Shown one piece after another: positions 34,209 through 45,644 of a DNA stretch of 64,000 nt (within the stretch, counting starts at the first letter, position 1; each line of letters starts with the position of its first letter). Below the pieces are notes generated by a model, which saw only the letters and a list, made by a program, of their open reading frames with translations, searched no databases and had not been told where the DNA came from. The DNA is from Dichomitus squalens LYAD-421 SS1 (taxonomy: Eukaryota > Basidiomycota > Agaricomycetes > Polyporales > Polyporaceae): assembly GCF_000275845.1 (NCBI RefSeq), contig NW_006766884.1, positions 873,739 to 937,738 of the forward strand, read 5' to 3'. Position numbers and translations under genes: made by a program.

Positions 34209-35382
34209 AGCAGGTCCGAATCCTGGGTGGGGTGCCCAAGTTTATATGGGGGAGCGAGAAGCGAAGCGGTGACTCACATACGAAAGGCTACAATATACGG
34301 GCTCTACGCGATGACCCAAGACGCGTTTAGTTCAAAAAGCTAGAAAGCAGGCAATCAGGACAACATGATAGACGAAGAAGCAAAGGAGGCCCAAAGAGAG
34401 GATGGGACGCGCAGGACATCCGGGCTCGCAGGGAGAAAGCGCATGGAAACGCGTCCGATCGCTGCAGGCACGACGTCACTGGCGGCGGCCGTTGGACTGG
34501 AAGCACTCACGAGTACTGTAAGCAGGAACGGTGGGGCGTCGGGGATGGGGACGAGGGGTCGGAGCCTCTGCAGGTTGGCAGGACGCGAACCTCGTGGAGG
34601 GGAGGGGAGGCGCGAGGGCGGAGGCGAGTCCGTCGCGTCGAAAGGTGGGCAAAAATGGGGAAAATAATGGTGGATTGACATGTTCCTAATTTGATTCCGC
34701 TAAAACTCGGGCTCGAAGCGCGTTGCGACTTGCGCGTCGGGGGATTGGACACGTGTAACGCTCTCCGCAACAGGCCGCCTGTCCGCCACCCTGCCGAACC
34801 ATCTCGCTTGCCTTTCCCGGCCACTGCAGGGATCCACCTGCCATCTTCGGCCCCAGCGCCGTCTCAGGCCTGCTTCCATCAAGGCGCCCGCACGCGACCC
34901 TGACGGAGGACAGCGTCCGCTCCCACGCCCATCCTCCCGCCTCGAACCACCCGCCCGAGCACCAGCGAGCTCTCGGAGCGGGAGCGCGTCGTCCATACAG
35001 CTTGTAAATTGTCGCCTATCGCCAGACCCTGACCCGTACCCTGTCGGCCGCTGTAGGTCCGCGTAAGTCCATTCATTGGCGGTGCTTCTCGCTCTCCCGC
35101 TTCGCGGATGCATCTTCAACAACATCCTCCGGACTTGCGGCATCATCGCGCCCCGCCCTCCGCAGCTCCCCCTGTCCAACATCACCCCAGAAGTTTTTGC
35201 CGTCGACGCACTCGGGCCGCCCTCCGATCTGACGTCTACGAACAGGCAGCCCTTTCCGACGTCCTGCATTACGGACCAAACGATGGTGAAGTAGATGAGG
35301 TTTATAACATACAAACTGTGCAAGACGGCTAGACGTGATGATGTACGTGACGAGTGCAGAGGCGAGTGAAGGCAGTGAGTGT
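34209..35382. other. PUF upstream region
   Basis: Both flanking genes are reverse-strand, so these 1174 bases are the kinesin-1 3' flank and a long PUF promoter/5' UTR. A TATA-like TTTATATGG lies near 34241-34249 just upstream of the PUF ATG. Purine/pyrimidine-skewed stretches occur at 34560-34670. Open frames here are composition artefacts as far as I can tell. Confidence 0.45.
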
Positions 35383-38300
35383 CTATCGTGCATTGAAGTT
35401 GAACCACGATTGCCGCTTGGCTGCAAGACAAAGCGACGTGGTCAGCACGAGGTTCGCGCGTGTTGGCACCAACAATGCAGAGACACGTACCGGTGCTATC
35501 GGTGAAAGGGAGCGAAGGCCCGAAAACGTAAGGCAAAAGACGTACGTCGTCAGCAGACACGCAGGCATGGTAGCCGTGAAACAAGGCACGCACCCAGAGT
35601 CCTCGGCCTGCACTCTTGCCAAAGGGTTCGCCATGCTCGGGGACGCCGGCCCCGTGCTCGTGATAGCGGCGGCGTTGCCTCCGCCGCCCCGCAACGGCTT
35701 GGCGATCCGGCCAAAGCTTAACGGCGACGACGAGGCGGCTTTCTGAGCTAAACGGCGGGATTTGGATCAGCCCAATACAACGGTAAGCACCAATTTATGA
35801 TCGCTTACCCCGCGCCTGGTCGAGCCGCTCCTTCACCGCCTGTAACTGAGCCTCGAATTTCTGGTTCTGCACCGCCAACCGACGGTCGGCATCCTGCAGG
35901 AGCGCCTCGAGGTTCTGTATCCGTTCGTTGCGTGCAAGGAGCTTCCGTTCAGCGATGCCCGCCTCCTTCTTGAGCGCTGAGTTCTGATCGACGAGCTGAC
36001 GAAGGGATATGGCAACCGTCTGTTAGCAACGACGACGAAAAGGCCAGGCGCTGATTCGAAGCATCTCAAACGCACCTGCTTCTGGACAATGGTGAGCTGC
36101 TCTAGATTGCGTTCCAAGAAGGCCATCTTCTTCTGCTGCGCTTTGCTGTTGCTGTTGCGGATGACGTTGTTGTACTGCTCCTTGATCTCGTCCAACTGGA
36201 TCTCAAGCTCGACGACCTAAAAGTATAACGCGCGTGATTCATGAGCCAAATGACGAGCGCATCGCAGTTGAAGATAGCCTATTACCTTCTCGCATCGGTT
36301 CTGGAGGTCGCGCATGAGCGACTTCTTGACACCATCGAACTCGGCAAGCTGCACGCTGATCGCCTTCCGGGTGCGCTCTAAGTCCTGCGCGCTCTCTGCC
36401 AGGTTCTTGCCGCCCTCGATACCAGCCGAGGTGACAGCAAAGGCACGCTATGTGGCGGCACAATGTATCAGTCTTGCACGGCACCTGCCGTACGTCGAGA
36501 AACCAGCGGGAATGTTACGTACCTTGAGCTCCTCGTTGACGCTCTTCAGGCTATCGATCGTTGCGTTGAGAGTGCGGATCTCGTTGCCCCTGATCTCGAG
36601 CTGTTGCTTGAGATCCTGGACTTCGCCGGCGTGAGCGTCACGCTTCGCAGCGTACTGCGCCTCGAGCTTGTTCTGTAGGCAAAATGTCAAAAAAAGGGAT
36701 GGCGCAGCATAGCGCCGGTAAACTCGCCTTGAGCTCGGCCATGGACTCGGCAACGTCCACATTGCTGACCTCCTCATCGTGGATGGTCTTCTCTGAAAAA
36801 TTAAGAACAAACGGGGTTAGAAGACACCGATGCCGTACGCAGGACCGAACACGAACCGAGCAGCTCCTCATACTCGGCCTCGAGGGATGCGATGCGTGAC
36901 TCAAGCTCGTCACGCCTCCGCTGGTGCATCTCGTTCTCTTCCTGCACCTGCCGGAGCCGGTCGACGGTCTCGCGGATGAGGCCCTGGGTGTCGCCCAAGC
37001 GCCGCCTGAGGGAGACAATGTCCTCGTGGGTGAGAGTGGCGACGGCCGCGTCCGAGTCGATGGCATCGAGCTTGGCGAGGATCTGGCGCAGCTGCTCGTC
37101 CTTCTCGGAGAAGGAACCTTGCTATATACGCCATAGGGCGTAGAGGAACACAGATCAGACGCTCGTGCCGCCGCGGGCCCGAATAGAACTTACAGCATCG
37201 AATTTGGCCATCATGAGCGCCATCTTCTCCTGCTTGCGCTTCTCCTTGTCCTCCGCTGACGCATCCTTCTGGGCAGCTTTGAGGTCCGCGATGGTCTTCT
37301 TGAGCTCCTCGAGCTCGCCCTTCGCGTCCTGGTTCTGCTCCTTGAGGATGTCGATCGTGATGATGCTCTCCTTGTTGTCGTAGTTGAGCCTCTCGACCTG
37401 CAGACGGAGTTCGTTCAGCTGGCCTGACATCGACTTGTTCTCCGCCGAGAGCGACGTCTCCTGCTCCTTGAGGAATGTGAGCTCCTCCTTGAGCTCCGAC
37501 ACCAGCTTCTCTGCCGCTTTGAGCGCGGACTCCCTTTCCGCGAGCTGATCGCTCAACTCGTTCTCGCGCTTCAAGAAGTCCTCGCGCTCGTCCTTGTCCA
37601 AACCAACAACTGTGGGCGTCTGTGGACGGCTGTCCAAATCGCTCCGGAGATCCTGGAGCAAAGGGTTGACAGGTGTCTGGCTCCGAGTCGCAGACGGTGT
37701 CGGGGAAGCAGTCGCTGACTTCTTGGGGGCGGCGGACGCCGGGGCACCAGCCTTCTCGGGGGAAGCCCAGTCCGCCTGGTCGACCTGTCCACCAGACCGC
37801 CAGATGGCGAGCTCGGCTTCCAGAGCAGCAATGTACTTCTGATACGAAGAGTTGGCGGCATTCGCCTTGGACAGAAGAGCTTTGAGCTCGAAGGGTGAGA
37901 GCTCCGCGTTGACGCGGGCGGTGTTCTTGATGGACTTTGCACGGATACCGAAGCGCAGGGTGGAGAGGGTTTCAGCCTCGTTGTAGGATGAGGGAGAGCA
38001 GTTGATGATGAGAGTCGTTCGTGAATTACCACCGAGTGACTCTTGCAGGATACGGGTGAGCTTGGAGTCGCGGTATGGGATATGTTTAGCCTGAAAAGTA
38101 AGAGTACTTGGGTCGGTTGCCTCTTTAGACTCCAGATGGAGGGAAGACCAACCTTGCCATCCGTCAGGGCGTTGATGACCATACCGAGAGCCGACAGAGA
38201 CTTGTTGATCTTCTTGGCTTCCTCCAGAGTCTGACCGGATGCTCCGGTCTTGCCAACCTTCTCAGAACCAGCAAGATCGACAAGGTACAGGTTACCAGTC

Positions 38301-39432
38301 TTCTGTGCACCGGTCTCGGTGTTCTTCTGGTTGATTGTAATGAGGAAGATGGAATGTGATCGAGACGACTCCGCGTTCATGTCTGTTCACAAATGGCTCG
38401 TCGGACGATGCATGAGATTGATGGGGGACATGCTCACTAGTGTAGGAAACAACACGAGCTGCACCTCCTTGCCTCATGATCTCGTACACTTCCTGCGCAC
38501 TGCTCACGTAGAAGTCGGAGAGACCCTTCACGTACACGCCCTTCGACTTCTCTTCGTGAACCTGCAGGTTGTCATTCTGGGCTGTAAACCGATACGACCG
38601 GATCGTTATACGCATCTCATCGTGTCCAATGACGTTAGCACGACTCACGAGCAAGCAAGTCCCTAATCCGCTCTAGGTATATTTCCATGTACGAGACCTT
38701 CACGAGGTATTCTAGATGCGCATCTGATTCCACGATAGACTGGAATATTTGCTCGGTTATACGGGGTATCAATCCTTTGAGCTCAGGGTTATCTATGTCG
38801 GCACCCTGTGTGGCGTACGTTAGCGCATGCAGGGAACGAAACGAGGCCGTGTGCTGCGTACCATCATGGTGAATGTCTTTCCGCTACCAGTCTGACCATA
38901 CGCAAAGATCGTGCCGTTATAGCCATCAAGAACATCTGTGAAACGCAAGGCGTGAGCCTGAAAGATTTCCGGAGGAACGGAGTATTAGGTGTGCTTGAGG
39001 CTTCAGCATCGAGGACGTCCGCGTTGAGGACACCGCGGGAGCGAAGGAACTATGTACGAATGCACATTGATGATGAGGGGACACCACTTACCCTTTACGA
39101 TACTGGAACGAGGTCAACGTCTGAAGCTCCGATCAGAAAAGAGCACTCACTCCTTGACTCCGTAATCGAAGACCTCGTGCTGCTTGGTCCCTGGAGGGAA
39201 CACGCGGTCGAACGTAAAACCATCTTTCTCCGGGCCCGAGCTCAATTGTGCGGATCGCACTTGGACGGTTTGTAGATTATCATCGAAGGAGACTACGATC
39301 TCTCCGCCCTCCCGCTGCTCGATAGCGTTCGTCGGCCGGAATCTGAAAGCATCATACAGGAATAATTATCGGGGTTGCACAAGACCAGAGGGAGATCACA
39401 TACCGACAGACGACCTTGATGTTCGTAGACAT
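35383..39432 (-). CDS. Kinesin-1 heavy chain
   Basis: Conventional kinesin moves vesicles and hyphal cargo towards microtubule plus ends. The N-terminal motor (about 330 residues) starts [20 protein letters not shown] and shows [20 protein letters not shown] (P-loop), [10 protein letters not shown] (switch I), [16 protein letters not shown] (switch II) and [19 protein letters not shown]. The neck linker [17 protein letters not shown] follows. A long coiled coil comes next, with [24 protein letters not shown] heptads, then the conserved fungal kinesin-1 tail [20 protein letters not shown] and [14 protein letters not shown]. The extreme tail contains [14 protein letters not shown]. The final junction seems to use a 5-base microexon at 35491-35495, giving [17 protein letters not shown] as the C-terminus. 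About 14 introns are present. No kinesin light chain is expected in fungi. Adjacent to it, past ELF1, is kinesin-5. Confidence 0.93.
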
Positions 39433-39924
39433 GGCAGGTCGTAGATGGTGCTCAATGAGACGCGACGAAAGGAGAGTCGGATATTGCTTCAAGCTTCGTT
39501 ACGGCCTGATCGCCGAGGTATATGAAGCGCGCCCAATCGAGGCGGGGTGTCTAGAGACAAGAAAGAAGGGATGAAGGAGGGTAGCAGAAGATGGTAGCGA
39601 GACTCTTGAGGCCTGTTGGCGGAGAGCAGGTCGAAAGCAGGTCAAGCAGACATGGTCGAGCTATGTATTTGCGGCTGTTGTCAAGCACGCGCCAGCTTCG
39701 CGCACGCGTCCCCAATTGGCGCCCCATATATGCAAAGTCAGTGTCTCAGCGGAGGTAGCATTCGACATCCGATTTTGTGAAGGCATCTCTGACATTGCAA
39801 GTACTTTAGAATACACAGGTAACATGTTGTACAGCCAGTCTAGAACGGTCCAGGTGCGATAGCAGAGGCATACAATACGTACGGCGGCGGAAGGGAGATT
39901 TGTGGCAAAGGATACAAGGACGAA
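39433..39924. other. Kinesin-1 upstream region
   Basis: The 492 bases hold the kinesin-1 5' region and the ELF1 3' flank. No reading frame of note and no RNA gene was recognised. Confidence 0.45.
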
Positions 39925-40361
39925 TCAGTCGTCGCTGTCTACAGATGGTGCTCGGGGAGCCCTGCTTGAGGAAGCAACGGTCCTGCGTGATGAAGTCGCA
40001 GCAGCGTCCTTTTCTGCAGCATCGGCAGCGTCAATCCACTCTGAGTAAATGTCGATCGGTTCCGTAAGGTCTGTTCAAGAAACGGTTAGTCCCTAACTGG
40101 AAGTTGATGGGCGAAGCGACGCACGATTGGCTTTGCTCTGATATCTCTGGTCGCATATTTTGCACAGAAGCTGCGCAACACCCTCCTTCCTGTTGATTCG
40201 AACGGAGACAGACTTGTCATGGTGGCAGAACAAGCAAGTGAAGTTGGTCTCTGTATACATCGTAAGCGTCATCCTGAACTGCTTATACTGCTGCACAAAC
40301 CCAACGGATCCTTCCGCCGCGCTGGGGCTGGTTTGCGAGAAGACTTTTTGCGTTTGCCCAT
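39925..40361 (-). CDS. ELF1: Transcription elongation factor 1 (ELF1/ELOF1)
   Basis: ELF1 is a small zinc protein that travels with RNA polymerase II through chromatin and aids transcription-coupled repair. Exons 40301-40361, 40125-40250 and 39925-40070 give 110 residues. The basic N-terminus MGKRKKSSRKPAPARRKDPL matches the family's conserved start. The four-Cys zinc ribbon is TNFTCLFCHHDKSVSVRI, then QLLCKICDQRY (CxxC and CxxC). It is followed by the diagnostic LTEPIDIYSEWIDAADAAEK. A Ser/Arg-rich tail of about 25 residues ends SVDSDD, longer than in human ELOF1. Introns of 54 and 50 bases are consensus GT-AG. It is head to head with kinesin-5 over 182 bases. Confidence 0.95.
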
Positions 40362-40543
40362 GGTGGCGGAGGAAGGCGAGAGTTGAACAGGCTACAGAGA
40401 GCCTGCGAGGCATTACTGCACAAGCGCCTGCGGTAGGAGGATTCCCACGGAGCGATCACGTGGCATACGCGACGCGCGCGAGGTTGAGTTCGCCGACGAG
40501 CGACCTGCGCCTCCTCCCGACTACCGTCGCTCCCCCGTTCCCC
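40362..40543. promoter_or_regulatory. Shared upstream region of ELF1 and kinesin-5
   Basis: A 182-base gap lies between the divergent ATGs. It contains an E-box CACGTG near 40457-40462 and, a few bases on, an ACGCGACGCGCGCG stretch resembling MluI-cell-cycle-box (MBF/SBF) cores. A cell-cycle element would suit a mitotic kinesin, but this is inference from short motifs. Confidence 0.45.
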
Positions 40544-43500
40544 ATGGCCTCCCGTCGCCCCCCGTCCCGCATGCGGACGAACACTGCCTCGTCTATGCCC
40601 CCACCTCAGACGACACACATTAGACCCCGTTCTGCGCTACAGAGGTCTGACTCCTCTCAGCGATCTACAACCACACCCGTCGACAACACCCGTGAAGTAG
40701 GCTCTTCGAATGCCACTAGGGGCGCTGTGTCTGTCCAACCGAAACCCGCGCCTGGAGATACGGAGGGGAATATTCGAGTTGTTATACGCTGTCGTCGCCG
40801 CTCGGAGCGCGAGATTCAGGACAACTCTCCGATTATCGTCACTACAAATGGTCCCAAGGGTGAAGACATCACCGTCGAGGCATCTGTCCCTACCTCTACC
40901 TTTGGCGTCGTTGCGCTTCCCACGACGCGGACATATCCGTTTGACATGGTATTCGGACCAGAAGCTGATCAGGCCACCGTCTATAACGATGTTGTGCACC
41001 CCATGCTCGAGGAAGTCCTCTTGGGGTACAACTGCACTCTGTTCGCATACGGACAGACCGGAACAGGGAAAACGTAAGTTCATGGTAATATGTGCTGCGG
41101 TGCTCCTCCTTACATTGGCGAACAGACATACTATGCAGGGCGACCTTACCACCACTCCGCTCGGCAATCCTTCTCAACAAGCCGGAATGATCCCCCGTGT
41201 TCTCTTCAAGCTCTTCCAACATCTGGAAGCGACTTGCACAGACTTCAGCGTGAAGATCTCGTTTGTAGAGCTGTATAACGAAGAATTGCGCGACCTCCTC
41301 GCTCCGGAACTTCAGGCTCCGTCCGGGTCGAATCAGCCCATGGGGATGGGCGTCCAGAAGGACACCTCTCAACAAGTAAATCTTAAGTTGTTCGATGACT
41401 CCAAAAAGGGAGGAGTAATTATCCAGGGCTTAGAGGAGACCCCCGTCCGGACCGTCACGGATGCCCTTGCCCTTCTAACGAAGGGTAGCCACCGAAGACA
41501 GATTGCAGCGACCAAATTCAACGATCACTCAAGTCGATCCCACTCCGTCTTTTCCATAACCATTCACACCACCGCGGCTTCCACCACCGGCGACGGTCTC
41601 CTCCGCGTCGGGAAGCTCAACCTCGTCGATCTCGCCGGTTCCGAGAATATCGGCCGTTCCGGTGCAGAGAACAAGCGTGCGAGGGAAGCTGGTATGATCA
41701 ACCAGAGTCTCCTCACGCTTGGTCGAGTCATCAACGCTCTCGTTGATAATTCTCCCCACGTACCGTATCGGTAAGTCGGTGCACCCCCGTTTACTTGCCG
41801 TACACTGATTCTCTTCAGTGAATCGAAGCTCACTCGCCTCCTCCAAGACTCCCTGGGAGGTCGTACCAAGACTTGCATCATTGCAACCGTTTCGCCCGCC
41901 CGCTCGAACATGGAAGAGACCCTCTCGACGCTCGACTACGCTATCCGCGCCAAGTCAATCAAGAACCGGCCCGAGGTGAACCAGCAGATGACGCGCAACG
42001 CCCTCATCAAGGACTATGTCGCCGAGATCACGCGCCTGCACGCGGATCTCCGCGCCGTCCGCGAGAAGAGCGGGATCATCATCTCGGAGGAGAGCTGGGC
42101 GAAGATGACGGCCGAACAGGAGCTCAAGGAGACAGAGCGCCTTGAGGCGGTCAAGCAGGTCGAGATTCTCGAGGGGCAGATGAAGGCCGTCAGGGAGGAG
42201 TTCGAGGAGGCGATGACGTTGCTGGCGAGGACGGACGAGGAGCTACGGGAAACGAAGGTTAGACTTGAGGGCACGACGACGGAGCTTGTGGGGACGAAGC
42301 AGCAGCTGGCCGCCGTAGAGGGCGCGCTAGAAGAGGAAATCTATGTTCGCCAGGTGCACCAGACGAGCGAGGAGACGCTGCATGGTATTGTCGAGGAGTG
42401 GAAAGACATCGCTCGCGAGTACGAGGGCGATGTTACCGGCCTGTTCAGCAAACTCGGTAGGTCGACAGTGGTTCGTCTCGAAGTGTTGGATCGTCTGATC
42501 CGGTTGTCATCCAGACCGCAAGACCGCAGCGTTAGGCGCAAACGTGAAGGCTGTCGGCATCCACAGCAAAACGCTTGCGAACGAGTCCCAGACGATGTCA
42601 TCGAAGGTCGACACCTTCATGAAGGCCGCCACTCAACACCTCAACAAGGTCAAGACCGAGACCGAGCAATTTCAGAACAAGGAGATCGAGGCTCTCTCAG
42701 TCATCTCTAACCGCATCAAGGAGCAGCTCGAGAAGGTTCAGGAATCGCTCAAACTTATTCAAGCCAAGGAGGAGACTTCCAAGGAGACCATCGACGCCAT
42801 GAAGACTACTATCACCGAGGCTCAGGAAACGATGAAGACTGGCTTCACTGCGTACGCTGAGGAGCTCCGTCAGCATTGCGAGTTCATCTGTCAGGAAGCC
42901 GAGACGTCCAGTCTGGCTAGCTGTAGTGTCGTAAGCCCTGCTGCCCTCCATGAAGTTGCAAACCACTGACACTGCCTTAGGTCGAGAAAACCTTTCAGGA
43001 GCTTGGCACTCTCACAGAGGCCATCAAGCAGGAAGCCCTCGAATTCATCGCGACGGAGCGTAAGGCACTCCAAGAGGCGAAAGCGTTAGCGGACAACACG
43101 ACAAATACTGAGATCCTCAGGCTCAAACAGCAAAACGTGCTTCTGACCCGCCTGCTTGAGACCGAGCGAGTCGAGGCGAAGCGCTCCGCCGACGCATTGT
43201 TGGAACGCATCGCCGGCCTCCTCGGTGATTACACGAACGAACGTGACCGCAGTCTTCGCGAGACGTTCTCCGAGATGACGGGCAGCAACACCACGGCGGA
43301 GTACGAGATGCAGCAGCTGGGTCAGAGGCAGGGTCAGCAGCTCGACGCTGCTGTTGCCCGCGGAAGCCAATGGAGCGAGCATCTTACTAAACGGGGTGTC
43401 GAGGGCAAGAGGTTGCGGGATGGTGGCATCAAGGTATGCAAATTTCAAATGTCAACTCGGGATGTTCGCTGACATTGTGGGCAGTCCGTCAATGCTGCCA

Positions 43501-44410
43501 AGCAGTCAATTCGCGATGGGCTCGCAGAGGTACAGGAAGCCATCTCATCATCGACAAGCGAGTTCGCCCAGGATGTGCAACGTATCATCCAAGGCTCAAA
43601 CACGACGCTCACGCAGGGTATGCATATATCTACGCCTGATGTCGTGAGATGTGTATTGATAGCTTCTGATTTGTAGCATTCGACCGCGAGCACCGCGCGA
43701 AACGTGCACGCATTGAAGCGACGGATGGTCTCGTCACAGAGGCGCAATCAGGCTATCGTTACATGCAACGCGGTCTTGCGTCCACATCGAGATCTATTGA
43801 AGGTTCGACAAACCGCATACTCTCAGAGATGTCGGGTATGGAGATGGCAGTTGATGCTCTCAACGTTGCTGCCTCGACAACACTCGGTAATATTCGTCGT
43901 ACAACCCAGAGTCTCGCAGAAGAGGGCACAAGAGAAGACAAACCCACAGGCTCGACCCCGCGTAAGCGTGGCCGGAGGGTCGTCGAGGATTTCCCGCCCA
44001 CAGAGAGTAGAGACGTCCTCGTCCGCCGTTTCAGGGCGAGAGGCGTATCCTCCGTAGGCAGCGAGACTTTCCTTGCTGAGCACCTACCCTTGCCTGACGG
44101 CGGGGAAGCCCAGTCGCCAACGTTAGACGGTATGGTTATTGACTCTCCTGTAGACGGAGCTGTCTCGGACGAAGAGAACCGCTTTGAGGCCACCCCCACA
44201 AACTCTCCACCTCCACTTGTCAAATCCTTAGCGTCATCCTCTTCATCATCCACGTCCGCATCGACAACTGCATCGATCCCTGTTCCTGCCATCCCCTCCA
44301 TACCTGTACTCAAACAGCCGACAAAGCTTGGTACCCTTACAGAGCGGTCAACCAATGTCGGCGTACGCACACGACCGCAGCGCTCCAGGCGGACCGTCGC
44401 ACCGCGATAG
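40544..44410 (+). CDS. Kinesin-5 (BimC/Eg5/Cin8 family) mitotic motor
   Basis: Kinesin-5 is a bipolar tetramer that crosslinks and slides antiparallel spindle microtubules. A basic Ser/Pro-rich N-terminal extension (about 75 residues) precedes the motor: [38 protein letters not shown] (P-loop), [37 protein letters not shown] and [20 protein letters not shown]. The [14 protein letters not shown] loop is typical of the BimC class. The neck [16 protein letters not shown] leads into a coiled-coil stalk. The C-terminal tail carries a BimC-box-like [14 protein letters not shown] (Thr-Pro at a likely CDK site). The acidic/Ser-rich end reads [13 protein letters not shown]. About seven introns are present; the stop is at 44408-44410. 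The start is the first ATG of the open frame. Confidence 0.94.
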
Positions 44411-44865
44411 GGCCTTCATCGTATATCTACTACAGAATTTTCTAGCATCGCTGCCCCAGACCGCACACGACTTTTTCTTCAATTTGCCTGTAACTTTATT
44501 CATACTTCTTCGCTCTGCTGTCGCTGTCGTTTGTATTGTATCCCGTACCATAGCGATACCGGAATCGTACAGCTATACCTCCTTTAGTTGCTTTCCTGTG
44601 ACATGTGCACTGCATATACACTCCACCCCTGGATGGCAAAGAGCACTATGGGATGGGTCTCGGGTCTGACTTCAAGCATTGCGGTCGGTGCAGCAACTTG
44701 AGGCTCTCGCGATCGCTGAACTGCTGTTTACGTAATACACTGCTGTGCGGCGTAGTCGACTGTGGCCAACGCGCGCTGGACGCCGTTCATCGTTGTGCCT
44801 ATTGCGTCTACCTATCCTCTCGCGGCCCATTCCCTGTATCCTTGTCTCTGTGACAAATCCCCACC
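44411..44865. other. Gap between kinesin-5 and VPS55
   Basis: The 455 bases contain the kinesin-5 3' UTR (AT-richer, 44440-44600) and the VPS55 promoter. A run of pyrimidines precedes the VPS55 ATG. No gene seen. Confidence 0.45.
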
Positions 44866-45448
44866 ATGGCCAGTGCAGGCATCAAAAGTTCGTACTCGTA
44901 CCTCAGGGGCTACCTCAGGGCATGTACTCAATCGCGGGTTGCAGCGGTCATCCTGCTCTCGTTCGTGTTGGCAGTAGGCTTTTTGCTCGTCATCCTCTCG
45001 TGCGCGTTATGGGCGAACTGGCTTCCTCTCCTTGTCGGTGCGTTTTCTCTTCTTGATCACCGGTAGAAGTCCACCATCTGAAATTGAGGTCATGTCTTCG
45101 TTGCGTTTGCCTACAGCCTTGACCTTCGTCCTTGCGCCACTTCCCAACGCGGTATTCGCGCGATGCGGAGGAGACGACTTCTCCGCGGAATACGATGGCT
45201 CAGGGCCTGTTGACCTTGGCCGTTTCATCACCGCGTCGGTTGTTGTCACCGGGTTCGCACTCCCACTAGTGCTGGCCCATTCGGAGGTGATCACGAAGGG
45301 AGCTTGCGCGATGTCAATCGCTGGTGGAGCGTAAGTCCACTAATCTATCACCCATCCGCTGCTTGCTGAGACAATCTCCAGTCTTGTGTATGGCACTATC
45401 ATGGCATACAGCCAAACCTTCAAGGAAGGAGATTCGGAGTTCGATTAG
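44866..45448 (+). CDS. VPS55: Vacuolar protein sorting protein VPS55
   Basis: VPS55 is a four-helix endosomal membrane protein, the fungal counterpart of OB-RGRP/LEPROT, that works with VPS68 in late endosome to vacuole transport. Exons 44866-45037, 45117-45330 and 45382-45448 give 150 residues. Helices and hallmark blocks: VILLSFVLAVGFLLVILSCA, LWANWLPLLVGALTFVLAPL followed by PNAVFARCGG, then GPVDLGRFITASVVVTGFAL, PLVLAHSEVITKGACAMSIA and GGALVYGTIMAYSQTFKEGD. The N-terminal about 25 residues (MASAGIKSSYSYLRGYLRAC) extend beyond the yeast start. A later ATG is not available before helix 1, so this start is favoured. Confidence 0.94.
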
Positions 45449-45644
45449 AGGTATCTACATCCCACTGGAGGACGATCGGACAACTATTAAGTTACACCTC
45501 GCCGAGGCCGTTGTACACTATCGTACTACTATCCGTCCGTCGTGCTATATGTCTGGACTGGAACTTTGACAAGACAGAGCGTGGGCAGTCCAGGTCCATA
45601 GATCTGAGGGAATTGAAAGGAAAGTCGATGACAAGCCTGGTATG

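Noticed and set aside
34355..34681. Pro/Ser-rich reverse frame upstream of PUF
   Set aside because: It reflects a pyrimidine-rich promoter/5' UTR tract and shows no conserved features.
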